A stretch of 64,000 bases of DNA. Origin: DATFVB01 sp963714035. Lineage in GTDB: Bacteria > Acidobacteriota > Thermoanaerobaculia > UBA5066 > DATFVB01. How positions within the stretch are numbered: position 1 is the stretch's first letter; each line of letters opens with the position of its first letter. The notes below the pieces were generated by a model that was given only the letters and a program-made list of their open reading frames with translations, was not told where the DNA came from and searched no databases. The DNA lies in assembly GCA_963714035.1 (NCBI GenBank), contig OY970224.1:1178001-1242000 (forward strand), written 5' to 3'. A program made the position numbers and the translations under genes. Shown piece by piece: positions 15,698 through 25,023 of this stretch.

Positions 15698-17599
15698 TCA
15701 GGCGCGGGCCGTTGCCGCCGGCACGGCCGGCGACTCGGCGACCGGGTCGGCCGCTTCCCAGGAAACCGGGACGAGGCCGCTCTCGAGCCATTCCTCCTCG
15801 CCGGCGAGCACGCGGCGAGAAATCGTGTATTTCCGCGCGTCGTCGTTGTCGGCCAGCGCGCCGAATCGCTCCCGGATCCGCCGCTCCGCGCTCCGGCAGA
15901 AGAGGTCGGCGAGCTCGACGGCGCGCTCCCCCTCGGCCGCGCCGGCCCGGCGGAGCGCGTCGGCGCGCGAAACCGCCGCCGCCATCGCGAAGAGGTCGGC
16001 TCCGATGTCGACCGCGCGGAAAAGCGTCGCCTGCTTTCTCTCGAGCTTCGGACCGAACCGGACCATCTGGTGGAAAACGGCGCGGGCGAGCCGCCGCGTC
16101 GAGCGGTCGAGAAAGCGCACGTGCCCGGCGAGCGGTCCGAACGCGGAAAACCGCGGCCACGCGCCCCATCCGAGCCAGCGCGAGGGATACCACCACGCGT
16201 AGAACGCCGCGATCCGGGGGAGCGCCGCGAGCTTCCGGCCGGCCGGCGCCTTCGGGTCGGCGAACGCTCCCGCGACCGAGAGGTGCGCGTCGAGCGCCTC
16301 GCGCGCGATGAAGAGCCGCATGATCTCGGAAGATCCCTCGAAGATCAGGTTGATCCGCGAGTCGCGCATCATGCGCTCGACGGGGATCGGGGGCTCGCCC
16401 CGGGCCCGCAGCGAATCGGCGGTTTCGTACCCCCGGCCGCCGCGGATCTGCAGCGTCTGGTCGACGATCTTCCACTGCTCCTCGGAGTTCCACATCTTCG
16501 CGACCGCGGCCTCGAGCCGGATGTCGCGCGCCCCCTCGTCCGCCATGCGGCTCGTCAGCTCGACGATCGCATCCATCGCGAACGTGGTCGCCGCCATGTC
16601 GGCGAGGATCTGCGCGATCGCCTCGTGCTTCCCGATCGGCTGACCCCACTGCACGCGTTCCGCCGCCCAGACTCTGCAAATCTCGAGGGAGCGCTTCGCG
16701 GCCGCCGCGCAGGACGCGGGAAGTGTCAGCCGGCCCGTATTCAACGTCACGAGCGCGAGCTTCAGGCCGCGCCCTTCGGCGAGCAGCAGGTTCTCCTTCG
16801 GCACCCGCACGTTCGTGAAGCGGATGATCCCGTTCTCGATCGCCTTCAGGCCCATGAAGTGACAGCGCCGGACGACCTCCACCCCGGGCCATTCCTTCTC
16901 GACGATGAACGCCGAGATCTTCTTCGTGTCGGGATGCCGCGCCATCACGACGAAGAGCTCGGCGATCGTTCCGTTGGTCGTCCAGAGCTTCTCGCCGTTG
17001 ACGACGTAGTCGCCCTCCGGCGTGCGTTCCGCGGTCGTCGCGAGGTTCGCCGGGTCGGAGCCGACGTCCCGCTCGGTGAGGGCGAACGCGGACACGGCGC
17101 CCCGCGCGAGGCGGGGCAGGTACTTCTTCTTCTGCGCCTCGGTCCCGAAGAGCTTCAGCGGCTGCGGGACCCCGATCGACTGATGCGCCGACAGGAGCGC
17201 GATCAGGTTCCCGTCGACACTCGTGACGAGCTCGATCACCCGCGCGTATTCGAGCTGCGAGAACCCGAGGCCGCCGTACTCCTTCGGGATCTTCATTCCA
17301 AAAGCGCCCATCCGGGCGAGGCCGTCGATCACGCGCTTCGGGATCTTTCCGTCGCGGTCGATCGCGTCGGAGTCGACCTCCTCGAGCAGGAACTTCTCCA
17401 TGCGGTCGTAGAAAGCGCGGAACTCGGGCCTTTCCGGCGGCGTCGCGGGGAACGGGTGGACCAGGTCGAGCCGGAAATTGCCGAGGAAGAGCTCCTTCAG
17501 GAAGGACGCGGAGCGCCACTCGGTCTCCCGGGCGTCCTCGGCGACCCGCCGCGCCTCCGCTTCCGACGAGAATTTCCCCGATTTTCCGGCGTCCGGCAT
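15698..17599 (-). CDS. Acyl-CoA dehydrogenase family protein
   Basis: A 633-residue FAD enzyme of the acyl-CoA dehydrogenase family, catalysing alpha,beta-desaturation of an acyl-CoA. Recognisable parts: KIPKEYGGLGFSQLEYARV, FALTERDVGSDPANLATTAE (FAD/substrate strand), EKLWTTNGTIAELFVVMAR, RVQWGQPIGKHEAIAQILADMA, and IRGGRGYETADSLRARGE with LIFEGSSEIMRLFIARE. The chain is about 230 residues longer than ordinary short-chain enzymes and ends in an extra helical domain, like the long ACADs (ACADVL/ACAD9 type). Preferred chain length is not predictable. It is followed 11 bases later by fmt, which is unrelated. Confidence 0.93.
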   Translation of the reverse strand: MPDAGKSGKFSSEAEARRVAEDARETEWRSASFLKELFLGNFRLDLVHPFPATPPERPEFRAFYDRMEKFLLEEVDSDAIDRDGKIPKRVIDGLARMGAFGMKIPKEYGGLGFSQLEYARVIELVTSVDGNLIALLSAHQSIGVPQPLKLFGTEAQKKKYLPRLARGAVSAFALTERDVGSDPANLATTAERTPEGDYVVNGEKLWTTNGTIAELFVVMARHPDTKKISAFIVEKEWPGVEVVRRCHFMGLKAIENGIIRFTNVRVPKENLLLAEGRGLKLALVTLNTGRLTLPASCAAAAKRSLEICRVWAAERVQWGQPIGKHEAIAQILADMAATTFAMDAIVELTSRMADEGARDIRLEAAVAKMWNSEEQWKIVDQTLQIRGGRGYETADSLRARGEPPIPVERMMRDSRINLIFEGSSEIMRLFIAREALDAHLSVAGAFADPKAPAGRKLAALPRIAAFYAWWYPSRWLGWGAWPRFSAFGPLAGHVRFLDRSTRRLARAVFHQMVRFGPKLERKQATLFRAVDIGADLFAMAAAVSRADALRRAGAAEGERAVELADLFCRSAERRIRERFGALADNDDARKYTISRRVLAGEEEWLESGLVPVSWEAADPVAESPAVPAATARA

Positions 17600-17734
17600 C
17601 GGTCCTCCCCCGTTCGCGATTCTAGCAGCCGCTGTGCCACCGATAAGGCGCGTCGATACGGGTCGTTATACGGGATCCGTACGGCACGCCTGCCGTCGCG
17701 GAAACTGGCTCGGGGGCCGGGAGCGAGTGGAGGT

Positions 17735-17955
17735 TTCGCGGCGATTCGAACGAGCGAATCGACCGCGAAGCCGCCACCCCCTCGCGGTGCGCGACCCGCC
17801 CTTCAACGATTCGCAAGACCGATCGAATGGATCCAGGCGCGGTCAGGCGTGCCGGAAGACGCGTTCGGGCAGCTCGTCCGGCGGCCGAGGCGTACCGGTG
17901 GCGTACGTCGAGCGCCGCCGGCGAGTTGCACGGGCGCGTATAACGGCGCACATCA
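17735..17955 (-). repeat. Dispersed structured element (copy D)
   Basis: Minus-strand copy beginning 11 bases after the ftsK stop. The short-form hairpin has arms CCGGCGGC (plus strand 17878-17885) and GCCGCCGG (17914-17921) with the apical CGTAC/GTACG stem between CTCGA and CCTCG. Its opening carries GCGCCGTTATACGCGC instead of the ATGCATCG sequence, a variant shared with copy F1. Distal to it is a second near-perfect hairpin, TTCGCGG-CGATTCG against CGAATCG-a-CCGCGAA (17735-17769). Bases 17600-17734 hold only a small palindrome around TACGGGATCCGTA. Confidence 0.75.
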
Positions 17956-17965
17956 CCGCGCCCGT

Positions 17966-20314
17966 CTATCTGGCTTGTGAATCGACGCCGTCGAAATAAT
18001 CCGCAGGAACCAACACCTCCCGCGGCTTCGAGCCCTTCTGCGGCCCCAGCAGGCCGTCCTTGTCCATCATGTCGATGAGCTTCCCCGCGCGCGAGAACCC
18101 GACCCCCATCCGGCGCTGCAGGAACGAGATCGACGCCATCCGTTCCTTCACGACGAGCCGGGCGGCCTCGTCGTAGAGAGGATCGGACTCGTCCCCTCTG
18201 CCGGAGGCGACGCCGGCGATGCGCGCCTCTTCCTCGCGGTCCTTCGTGATCTCCTCGTCGAAGACCGGCTTCGCCTGCTTCTTGAGGAACTTCACGAGGG
18301 CCGCCGTCTCCTGGACGGAAATGAACGCGCCGTGGACGCGATGGAGGCGCGACGTGCCCGGCCCGAGGTAGAGCATGTCGCCGCGGCCGAGCAGCTTCTC
18401 CGCGCCGTTGCCGTCGAGCACGACGCGGGAATCGATCTTCGTCGCGACCTTGAACGCGATCCGCGACGGGAGGTTCGCCTTGATGACGCCCGTCAGCACG
18501 TCGGTCGAGGGCCGCTGGGTGGCGACGACGAGATGGATCCCCACGGCGCGGGCCTTCTGCGCGATGCGGGCGATCGATTCTTCGACGTCCTTCGGCGCGG
18601 TCATCATGAGGTCGGCGAGCTCGTCGATGACGAGGACGATGTACGGAAGCGGCGCGAGCTCGAGGTCGTCCGCCTCGTCGCCGAGCCGGGCCTTCACCTC
18701 CGCGACGGTCTGCTTGTCCTCGACCGCGCGGTTGTACTGGTCGATGTTGCGGACGTTGCCGACCTTCGAGAGCAGCTGGTATCGCTCCTCCATCTGCGCG
18801 ACCGCCCACTTCAGCGCGTTCGACGCCTTCTTCGGGTCGGTGACGATCGGCGTCAGCAGGTGCGGGATGTCGCGGTAGATCTCGAGCTCGACCATCTTCG
18901 GGTCGATAAGGATCAGCTTGACCTGCGCGGGCGTCGCCTTGAAGAGGAGCGACGTGATGATCGTGTTGATGCCGACGGATTTTCCCGATCCCGTCGTGCC
19001 CGCGATCAGGAGATGGGGCATCGACTGCAGGTTCTGGACGACGGGCTCGCCGTGGATGTCCTTGCCCAGCGCGAGCGCGAGCATGGAGCGCTCCGCCGCG
19101 AACCGCTCCGATTCGATCACGTCGCGCAGCGCGATCAGGTCGCCGCCGTCGGGGTTCGGCACTTCGATCCCGACCGACGACCGCCCCGGAATCCGCTCGA
19201 TCCGGATCGCCTCGGCGGAGAGCGCGAGCGCGAGGTCCTCGCTCATCGACATCACCTGGGTGACCTTGATGCCGGCGGCGGGACGGAATTCGTACGTCGT
19301 CACGACCGGACCCGGATGGAATTCGACGACCTCTCCCTCGACGCCGAACTCCGCGCATTTCTCGGTGATCCGGCGGGCGATTTCGGGCAGCTGCTTCCGG
19401 TCGAACGAGCCGACCGGATCGTACTTCTGGAGGAGCGAGCTCTGCGGATAGAGGTAGCCGCCGACCTCGATCGGAAGCGCCCTCTGCGGCGAGGGCTTCT
19501 TCTTCTCCCGCGGCTTTTCCCGGTCGCGACCGGCGGCGGGTTCGGGAGGGGGCGAGGCGACCTTCCGAATCGAGAACTTCCCTTCTCCCTCGAGCTTGCG
19601 CACCTTCACGGGGCCGCGCTCCTCGCCGAACGGAACGTCGTCGAACGCCGGCTCCTCCTTGCGCGCCTTCTCGATGTGCTTCTGGACGACGATCCGTTTC
19701 AGGCGCTCCTTCATCTGCCGCTCCCGCCGGCGGTTGAAACCGAGACGGAACCGGCCGAAGAACGCGATCGACTTCAGCTTGAGACGAAAGAGCGCCTCGC
19801 CGAGGGATACCTGGGTCGACAGCGGGATCGACAGCAGGAAGACCGCCGAGAGCAGGATGATCGAGCCGGGCGTGTTGAAGCGCGCCCGCACGAACGCCGC
19901 GATCCCGCTTCCGAGGAGGCCGCCGGAGTGGAGCGTTTCGCCGCGAAAGTCGCGGTCGCCGAGGACGATCGCGAGCAGGGCGGGCAGCGAGAGCGCGAGG
20001 AGCAGGAGCCCGACGGCCTTCGTCCCCGGGTTGACGAACCGCTTCGCCGTGAATCGCTGCACGCCCCACGCGCCCAGCCCCGCGACGATGAGCCACGCGC
20101 TCAGGCCGAACGCCGCGAGAAGCACCGACGACCACATCGCCCCGAAACCGCCGATCCAGTTGGCGGCGCGCGCGTTCTCGCCCGAGGTGCTCGAGAAGAA
20201 CGGAACCGGATCCTCCGGGGAGTGCGAGAAGAGCGCGAGCGCGGTCAGGAGGGCCGCCACGACGAGAAGGAGGCCGAGCGCCTCGTCGGCGTAGCGCCGG
20301 CCCTTATCGCTCAT
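17966..20314 (-). CDS. ftsK: DNA translocase FtsK/SpoIIIE
   Basis: A 782-residue septal DNA translocase that pumps chromosomal DNA and helps resolve dimers at division. The N-terminus has about four membrane spans (residues 15-190) with the loop HSPEDPVPF typical of the family, followed by a short charged linker. The motor has Walker A GTTGSGKSVGIN, Walker B IVLVIDELADLMM, the QRPSTDVLTGVIKANLPSRIAF segment, and a C-terminal winged-helix gamma domain (SISFLQRRMGVGFSRAGKLID) that reads KOPS-like polarity signals. I start at ATG 20314; the open frame runs far upstream but that part is out-of-frame shadow of the RNase J gene. Confidence 0.96.
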   Translation of the reverse strand: MSDKGRRYADEALGLLLVVAALLTALALFSHSPEDPVPFFSSTSGENARAANWIGGFGAMWSSVLLAAFGLSAWLIVAGLGAWGVQRFTAKRFVNPGTKAVGLLLLALSLPALLAIVLGDRDFRGETLHSGGLLGSGIAAFVRARFNTPGSIILLSAVFLLSIPLSTQVSLGEALFRLKLKSIAFFGRFRLGFNRRRERQMKERLKRIVVQKHIEKARKEEPAFDDVPFGEERGPVKVRKLEGEGKFSIRKVASPPPEPAAGRDREKPREKKKPSPQRALPIEVGGYLYPQSSLLQKYDPVGSFDRKQLPEIARRITEKCAEFGVEGEVVEFHPGPVVTTYEFRPAAGIKVTQVMSMSEDLALALSAEAIRIERIPGRSSVGIEVPNPDGGDLIALRDVIESERFAAERSMLALALGKDIHGEPVVQNLQSMPHLLIAGTTGSGKSVGINTIITSLLFKATPAQVKLILIDPKMVELEIYRDIPHLLTPIVTDPKKASNALKWAVAQMEERYQLLSKVGNVRNIDQYNRAVEDKQTVAEVKARLGDEADDLELAPLPYIVLVIDELADLMMTAPKDVEESIARIAQKARAVGIHLVVATQRPSTDVLTGVIKANLPSRIAFKVATKIDSRVVLDGNGAEKLLGRGDMLYLGPGTSRLHRVHGAFISVQETAALVKFLKKQAKPVFDEEITKDREEEARIAGVASGRGDESDPLYDEAARLVVKERMASISFLQRRMGVGFSRAGKLIDMMDKDGLLGPQKGSKPREVLVPADYFDGVDSQAR

Positions 20315-20451
20315 GACGCGCCGCCCCTCGAAGGAAGGCCGCCGCGCCGCGTCGAAGAGATCGCGGGAGATCGCCAAATCGCGAGCAAATCCGGCATGGA
20401 ATCGAGCGATGGTAACACGCCGAACGCCCGCGGAGCGGCCCGGCGCCGGCG

Positions 20452-22065
20452 TCAGCGGGCGAGCACGACGACGACGAGCGGACGGACTCCCCACGCCCGG
20501 CGGCAGACGCGCCGGGCGGCGGCCGTCGCTTCGCGCCGGATCCATTCGGGGTCCCCCGCTTCGCCGCGGGACCCCCGCTCGAGCGCCGCCTCGATCTCGG
20601 CGGCGATGTCGGCGTCGGCATCCGCCGGAATCGCCGCGCCGCGCGTCGCGATCTCGACGACGCGCCGCTTCGCCGGCGCGACCGAGACGAGGACCACGCC
20701 GGCCGCCGCGAGCTGCCGCCGGTCGCGAAGCACGACTTCCCCGATCGCGGCGGCGGCCCCGGCGTCGAGCGAGACGGTGCCCGCGGGGCGGGCTCCCCGC
20801 GCGACCCGGAAGTCCTCGCCCACCCACAGCGCGTCCCCGTTTTCCAGCACGAACACGCGGTCTTCGGCGACTCCGCCGCGGCGGGCGACCGCCGCGCACT
20901 CTTCGAGCGCCTCGCGCCGCCCGTGGACCGGGAGGACCGCCCGCGGCGCGAGCGCGGCGACGACCCGCTCGAGATCGTCGGCGTAGGCGTGGCCCGAGAC
21001 GTGGGCGGCGTCGCGAACGACCTCGGCGCCTCCGCGCAGGAAATCGTCGACGATCCGCGCGACGGCCGCCTCGCGACCCGGGATCGTGCGCGCCGAAAAC
21101 AGCACCCGATCGCCGCGCGAGAAGAGCAGGTCCGGGAGCGCTCCCGCCGAGAGGCGCGCGAGCGCCGAGTTCGGCTCTCCCTGCGAGCCGGCACAGAGGA
21201 CGAACGCCCTGCTCGCGGGAAGATCCGCGATCACTTCCCGGCCGACGACCGCGCCCGCGGGCAGCGACAGGTACCCGTGGCGCTCGGCGAGCTCGGCGAT
21301 CTCCGCCATGCTGCGCCCGATGATCGCGATCTTGCGGCCCGCCTCGCGCGCCGCCGCCGCGGCCGCTCCGATCCTCGCCACGTGGCTCGAAAACGTCGTG
21401 AGGATCAGGCGGCCGGCCCCGTCCTCGGCGACGAGCCGTCCGAGGGCCTCGCGGGCCTCGCGCTCCGACGGGCAGCACCCCTCCCGCCCGGCGTTGGTGG
21501 AGTCGAGGAGCAGGAGATCGCATCCTCCGGCGCGCGCGGCGATCGTCTCGAGATCGGTCCCTTCGCCGAAAGGCGAATCGCGATCGAGCTTGAAATCGCC
21601 GGTGTGGAAGATCTTCCGCCCCGCCGCCTCCACGAGAAGCGCCGCCGACTGGGGGACGGAGTGCGAGACCGGGAAGAACGTCACGGTGAATCCGCCCGCT
21701 TCGACGGGCTCCCGCCACGCGACGGCGCGCAGGTCGACCGGGGATCCCTCCTCGGAGACCCGCCGGTCGGCGAGCGCCGCGGTGAACGGAGTGGCGAAAA
21801 CCGGCGCGTCGACGTGCCGGCGCAGATGCGCGAGCGCGCCGATGTGGTCTTCGTGGCCGTGCGTCAGGAAGATCGCCGCGACGTTCGCGCGCGCGAGCGG
21901 GGAGAAGTCGGGGACGACGCGGTCGACGCCGACGCCCGGAAGGAGCTCGTCGCCGAACGAGATCCCCGCGTCGACGACGATCGCTTCTCCCCCGGCGCGG
22001 ATCACGAGGCAGTTCTTGCCGAACTCTCCGAGCCCGCCGAGGTGCGTGACTTCGACGGCGCTCAT
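20452..22065 (-). CDS. rnj: Ribonuclease J
   Basis: A 537-residue metallo-beta-lactamase/beta-CASP ribonuclease involved in mRNA turnover and rRNA maturation. The zinc motif HGHEDHIGA is at residues 69-77; later metal ligands lie in HSVPQS and HTGDFKLD. The beta-CASP part has TTFSSHVARI, GRSMAEIAE, CAGSQGEPNSALARL and HVSGHAYADDLERVV...LPVHG. The C-terminal domain of about 110 residues is shorter and more divergent than in Bacillus RNase J1, but the fold order is complete. Start ATG 22065 overlaps the rsmA stop (ATGA), so they are translationally coupled. Confidence 0.93.
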   Translation of the reverse strand: MSAVEVTHLGGLGEFGKNCLVIRAGGEAIVVDAGISFGDELLPGVGVDRVVPDFSPLARANVAAIFLTHGHEDHIGALAHLRRHVDAPVFATPFTAALADRRVSEEGSPVDLRAVAWREPVEAGGFTVTFFPVSHSVPQSAALLVEAAGRKIFHTGDFKLDRDSPFGEGTDLETIAARAGGCDLLLLDSTNAGREGCCPSEREAREALGRLVAEDGAGRLILTTFSSHVARIGAAAAAAREAGRKIAIIGRSMAEIAELAERHGYLSLPAGAVVGREVIADLPASRAFVLCAGSQGEPNSALARLSAGALPDLLFSRGDRVLFSARTIPGREAAVARIVDDFLRGGAEVVRDAAHVSGHAYADDLERVVAALAPRAVLPVHGRREALEECAAVARRGGVAEDRVFVLENGDALWVGEDFRVARGARPAGTVSLDAGAAAAIGEVVLRDRRQLAAAGVVLVSVAPAKRRVVEIATRGAAIPADADADIAAEIEAALERGSRGEAGDPEWIRREATAAARRVCRRAWGVRPLVVVVLAR

Positions 22066-22955
22066 CGCTCCGGGTCTTTCTCTCCCTCTCCACCCGGGCC
22101 TGCCGCGCCGGGGCCTTCGGCGAAGGCGGGAGAGAGGGCCGGGGGCCGAGGATTCGCGGCGGCCGCGGCGGCGAGCGCGACGTAGTCCTCCGGCGAGAGC
22201 TCCTCCCCCCGAACCGTCGCTCCCTTCCCGATCTCGGCGATGGCATCCACCCACTCGTCCCGCGGCCCTTTTCCCGCGAGCGCGTTCACGAGCGTCTTCC
22301 GGCGCGCCCGGAACGCGCGCGACGCGAGGTCGATCACGCGGTCCAGGTCCGGCCGCTCGAGGGGCGGCGGCTTGAGGAGCAGGCGCACGACGGAGGAGAC
22401 GACCTTCGGGCGTGGACGAAACGCCCCGGGCGGCAGGTCGAAAAGGATCTCGGCGTCGGCGAAGAACGCCGTCTCGACCGAGAGGAAGCCGTAGTCGTCG
22501 GAGCCGGGCCGGGCGACGAGCCTTCGCGCGACCTCCTTCTGCACGGTCGCGACGACGCGCGACACGGCATGGCGTTCGCGAACGGCCGAGCGGAGGATCG
22601 GGGTCGCGACGTTGTACGGAAGATTTCCGACGACGACCGCGGGTTCCGGGAGCCCGTGCCGGCGCAGCCGATCGCCGATCGGAAGCGCGAGCGCGTCCCC
22701 CTGCTCGACGACGACGTTTCCGAACGCGGAGAGCTCCCGGGCGATCGCGGCGGCCCGGAGAGGATCGATCTCGATCGCGAGGAGTCTGCCGCCGCTTCCG
22801 GCGAGAAGACGGGTGAGCGCGCCGTCGCCGGGGCCGATCTCGACGACCGTTTCTCCGGGGGAGGCGGCGGCCGCGGCGACGATGCGCGCGGCGGCGGAGG
22901 GATCGACGAGGAAATTCTGCCCCCATCGGCGGAGCGGGGGGAACGGAGATGCCAC
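22062..22955 (-). CDS. rsmA: 16S rRNA dimethyladenosine transferase
   Basis: RsmA (KsgA) dimethylates A1518 and A1519 of 16S rRNA. The 297-residue protein shows WGQNFLVDPSAAARIV, the SAM site VVEIGPGDGALTRLL, EIDPLRAAAI, and the catalytic VVGNLPYNVATPIL, followed by VQKEVARRL and FRPRPKVVSSVVRL; all core motifs are present. I use the GTG at 22955, which puts the conserved GQNFL motif 11 residues in, as in homologues; the longer open frame upstream covers the divergent promoter region. The C-terminal tail is Ala/Pro/Gly-rich and poorly conserved. Confidence 0.95.
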   Translation of the reverse strand: MASPFPPLRRWGQNFLVDPSAAARIVAAAAASPGETVVEIGPGDGALTRLLAGSGGRLLAIEIDPLRAAAIARELSAFGNVVVEQGDALALPIGDRLRRHGLPEPAVVVGNLPYNVATPILRSAVRERHAVSRVVATVQKEVARRLVARPGSDDYGFLSVETAFFADAEILFDLPPGAFRPRPKVVSSVVRLLLKPPPLERPDLDRVIDLASRAFRARRKTLVNALAGKGPRDEWVDAIAEIGKGATVRGEELSPEDYVALAAAAAANPRPPALSPAFAEGPGAAGPGGEGEKDPER

Positions 22956-23106
22956 GCGCCGATTCTGTGCCGCGCGCCGGGACCGGTCAATGTGGCGCGC
23001 CGGCGACGAAAAAGCCGACGTCTGCCTCTCCAACCCGTTGAAACAGCGGGAGAAGCGATGGCATCCCGGTTGCGTGGTCTCCGGCGGATTGGAAGCGCCT
23101 TCGATT

Positions 23107-24084
23107 GTGGCCCTGCCGGGGCCCGGGTTCTCGGAGCAGCGGGAGAAGCTCGCCGAGCTTCGCCGCGCGGTCCATACCGCGCTCGTCGGACAGGAGGCGT
23201 TCCTCGACCGGCTGCTGATCGGTCTCCTCGCGCGGGGGCACGTGCTCGTCGAAGGCGTACCGGGACTCGCGAAGACCCTCGCCATCCGGGCGGTCGCCGG
23301 GGCGATCGACGCGACGTTCTCCCGCATCCAGTTCACTCCCGATCTGCTGCCGGCCGACCTGACCGGAACGCTCGTCTTTCATCCGTCGACCGGCGAGTTC
23401 ACCCCCCGGCTGGGTCCGCTCTTCGCGAACATCGTGCTCGCCGACGAGATCAACCGCGCCCCGGCGAAGGTCCAGTCGGCCCTCCTCGAGGCGATGCAGG
23501 AGCGCCAGGTCACGCTCGGGGACGGCACGCATCGCCTGCCCGATCCCTTCTTCGTGCTCGCGACGCAGAACCCGATCGAGCAGGAAGGCACCTATCCTCT
23601 TCCGGAGGCTCAGGCGGACCGTTTCCTGCTCAAGTGTCTCGTCCGCTACCCGTCGCGCGAGGAAGAGCTCGCGATCCTCGACCTCGCCGGGGCGGGAATG
23701 CCCCCCGTTCCGTCGGCCGTCATTTCCCCCGCCGATCTCGACGGCGCGGCGCGGACCGTCGCGGAGATCTACGCCGACCGGCGCATCCGGGAGTATCTGG
23801 TCGGTCTCTGCGCCGCGACGCGGGCGCCCAAGGAGGAGGGCTTCGCCGAGGCCGCGGGATGGATCGCCTACGGAGCTTCGCCACGCGGTTCGATCGCGCT
23901 GCTCGCCGCGTCGCGAGCCCGCGCCTTCCTCGAAGGCCGGGCTTACGTCGTCCCGGAGGACGTGAAGGCGATCGCAGCCGACGTGCTTCGGCACCGGCTC
24001 GTCCTGACCTTCGAGGCGGAGGCGGAAGGGGTCCGGCCCGACGACGTCGTCGCGCGGCTCCTCGTCCGCGTCCCGGTCCCGTGA
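23107..24084 (+). CDS. MoxR-family AAA+ ATPase
   Basis: A 325-residue AAA+ chaperone-like ATPase that commonly helps assemble or activate von Willebrand factor A (VWA) proteins encoded beside it. Walker A is GVPGLAKTL (the family's GxxGxxKT form), Walker B is IVLADEINRAP, and sensor 1 is FFVLATQNPIEQEGTYPLPEAQ. It is the first gene of a seven-gene operon with DUF58 and BatA-BatD. GTG 23107 gives the typical N-terminus just ahead of VGQEAFLDRLLIGLL; an in-frame GTG at 23074 is possible. It diverges from rsmA with 151 bases between. Confidence 0.93.
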   Translation: MALPGPGFSEQREKLAELRRAVHTALVGQEAFLDRLLIGLLARGHVLVEGVPGLAKTLAIRAVAGAIDATFSRIQFTPDLLPADLTGTLVFHPSTGEFTPRLGPLFANIVLADEINRAPAKVQSALLEAMQERQVTLGDGTHRLPDPFFVLATQNPIEQEGTYPLPEAQADRFLLKCLVRYPSREEELAILDLAGAGMPPVPSAVISPADLDGAARTVAEIYADRRIREYLVGLCAATRAPKEEGFAEAAGWIAYGASPRGSIALLAASRARAFLEGRAYVVPEDVKAIAADVLRHRLVLTFEAEAEGVRPDDVVARLLVRVPVP

Positions 24085-24096
24085 GGAACGGCGCCG

Positions 24097-25023
24097 ATGC
24101 GGCTCCCCTTCTTTCCCGCTGATCGGCCGCGGCGACGGCGCGGCCGCACCCTCGATCCGGCGGACCTGCTGCGGCGGGTCGAACGGATCGCCGTCGCGTC
24201 GCGCCGGAAGACCGAGTCCTCTCCGGCCGGGGACTACCGGTCCCTTTTCCACGGCCGGGGCATGGAGTTCTCGGAGGTCCGGGAATACCGCCCGGGAGAC
24301 GAAGTCCGCGCGATCGACGGAAACGTCACCGCCCGGACCGGATTTCCGCACGTGAAGCTCTTCCGGGAGGAGCGCGACCGCACGCTGCTCTTCCTCGCGG
24401 ACCTCTCGGCTTCCGAGGACTTCGGGTCGGGATTCGCCACGAAGCGCGACCTCGCCGCGGAAGCGGCGGCCGCGATCGCGCTCGCCGCCGCGGCGCAGCG
24501 CGACCGGGTGGGAGCGATCCTCTTCACCGACCGCGTCGAGAAGATCGTCCGGCCCGCGCGCGGAAAGGCGCATGCGCTCGCGATCGTCCGCGACATCCTG
24601 TCCCGGCCCCTCGAGGGATTCGGGACGGACCTGGCCTTCGGGATCGCGGCCGCGAGGCGGATGCTGAAATCGCGCGCCCTCGTCGTCCTCCTCTCCGACT
24701 TCCGCGCGGCGGGGTGGGAGAGGGAGCTCGGCGCGCTCGCACGGCGGCACGACGTCGTCGCCCTCGCGCTCTCGGATCGGGCGGAGCGGGCGCTTCCTCC
24801 CGGCGGGCTCCTGCGGCTGCGCGACGCGGAAACGGGCGCGGTACGCCTCGTCGACGCGTCTTCGACGGCCTTCCGGGCCGCATGGAGCGCCGCCGGCTCA
24901 CCCTCCGGCACCCGCGCCGCGTGCGCCCGCGCCGGAGTCGATTTCCTCGCGCTCGACACGGCGCGATCGCCGTCGAAAACGCTCGACGCGTTCTTCCGCG
25001 GCCGGGCCGGAGGGCGGCGGTGA
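24097..25023 (+). CDS. DUF58 domain protein of the Bat operon
   Basis: A 308-residue DUF58 protein, a VWA-like family almost always encoded next to MoxR ATPases. The domain signature RSLFHGRGMEFSEVREYRPGDEVRAIDGNVTAR is intact, and the following VWA-like fold has a degenerate metal site (LFLADLSASEDFG in place of DxSxS). No membrane segment is seen, so it is likely cytosolic and MoxR-interacting. It starts 12 bases after the MoxR stop and its own stop overlaps the next start (GTGA). Confidence 0.92.
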   Translation: MRLPFFPADRPRRRRGRTLDPADLLRRVERIAVASRRKTESSPAGDYRSLFHGRGMEFSEVREYRPGDEVRAIDGNVTARTGFPHVKLFREERDRTLLFLADLSASEDFGSGFATKRDLAAEAAAAIALAAAAQRDRVGAILFTDRVEKIVRPARGKAHALAIVRDILSRPLEGFGTDLAFGIAAARRMLKSRALVVLLSDFRAAGWERELGALARRHDVVALALSDRAERALPPGGLLRLRDAETGAVRLVDASSTAFRAAWSAAGSPSGTRAACARAGVDFLALDTARSPSKTLDAFFRGRAGGRR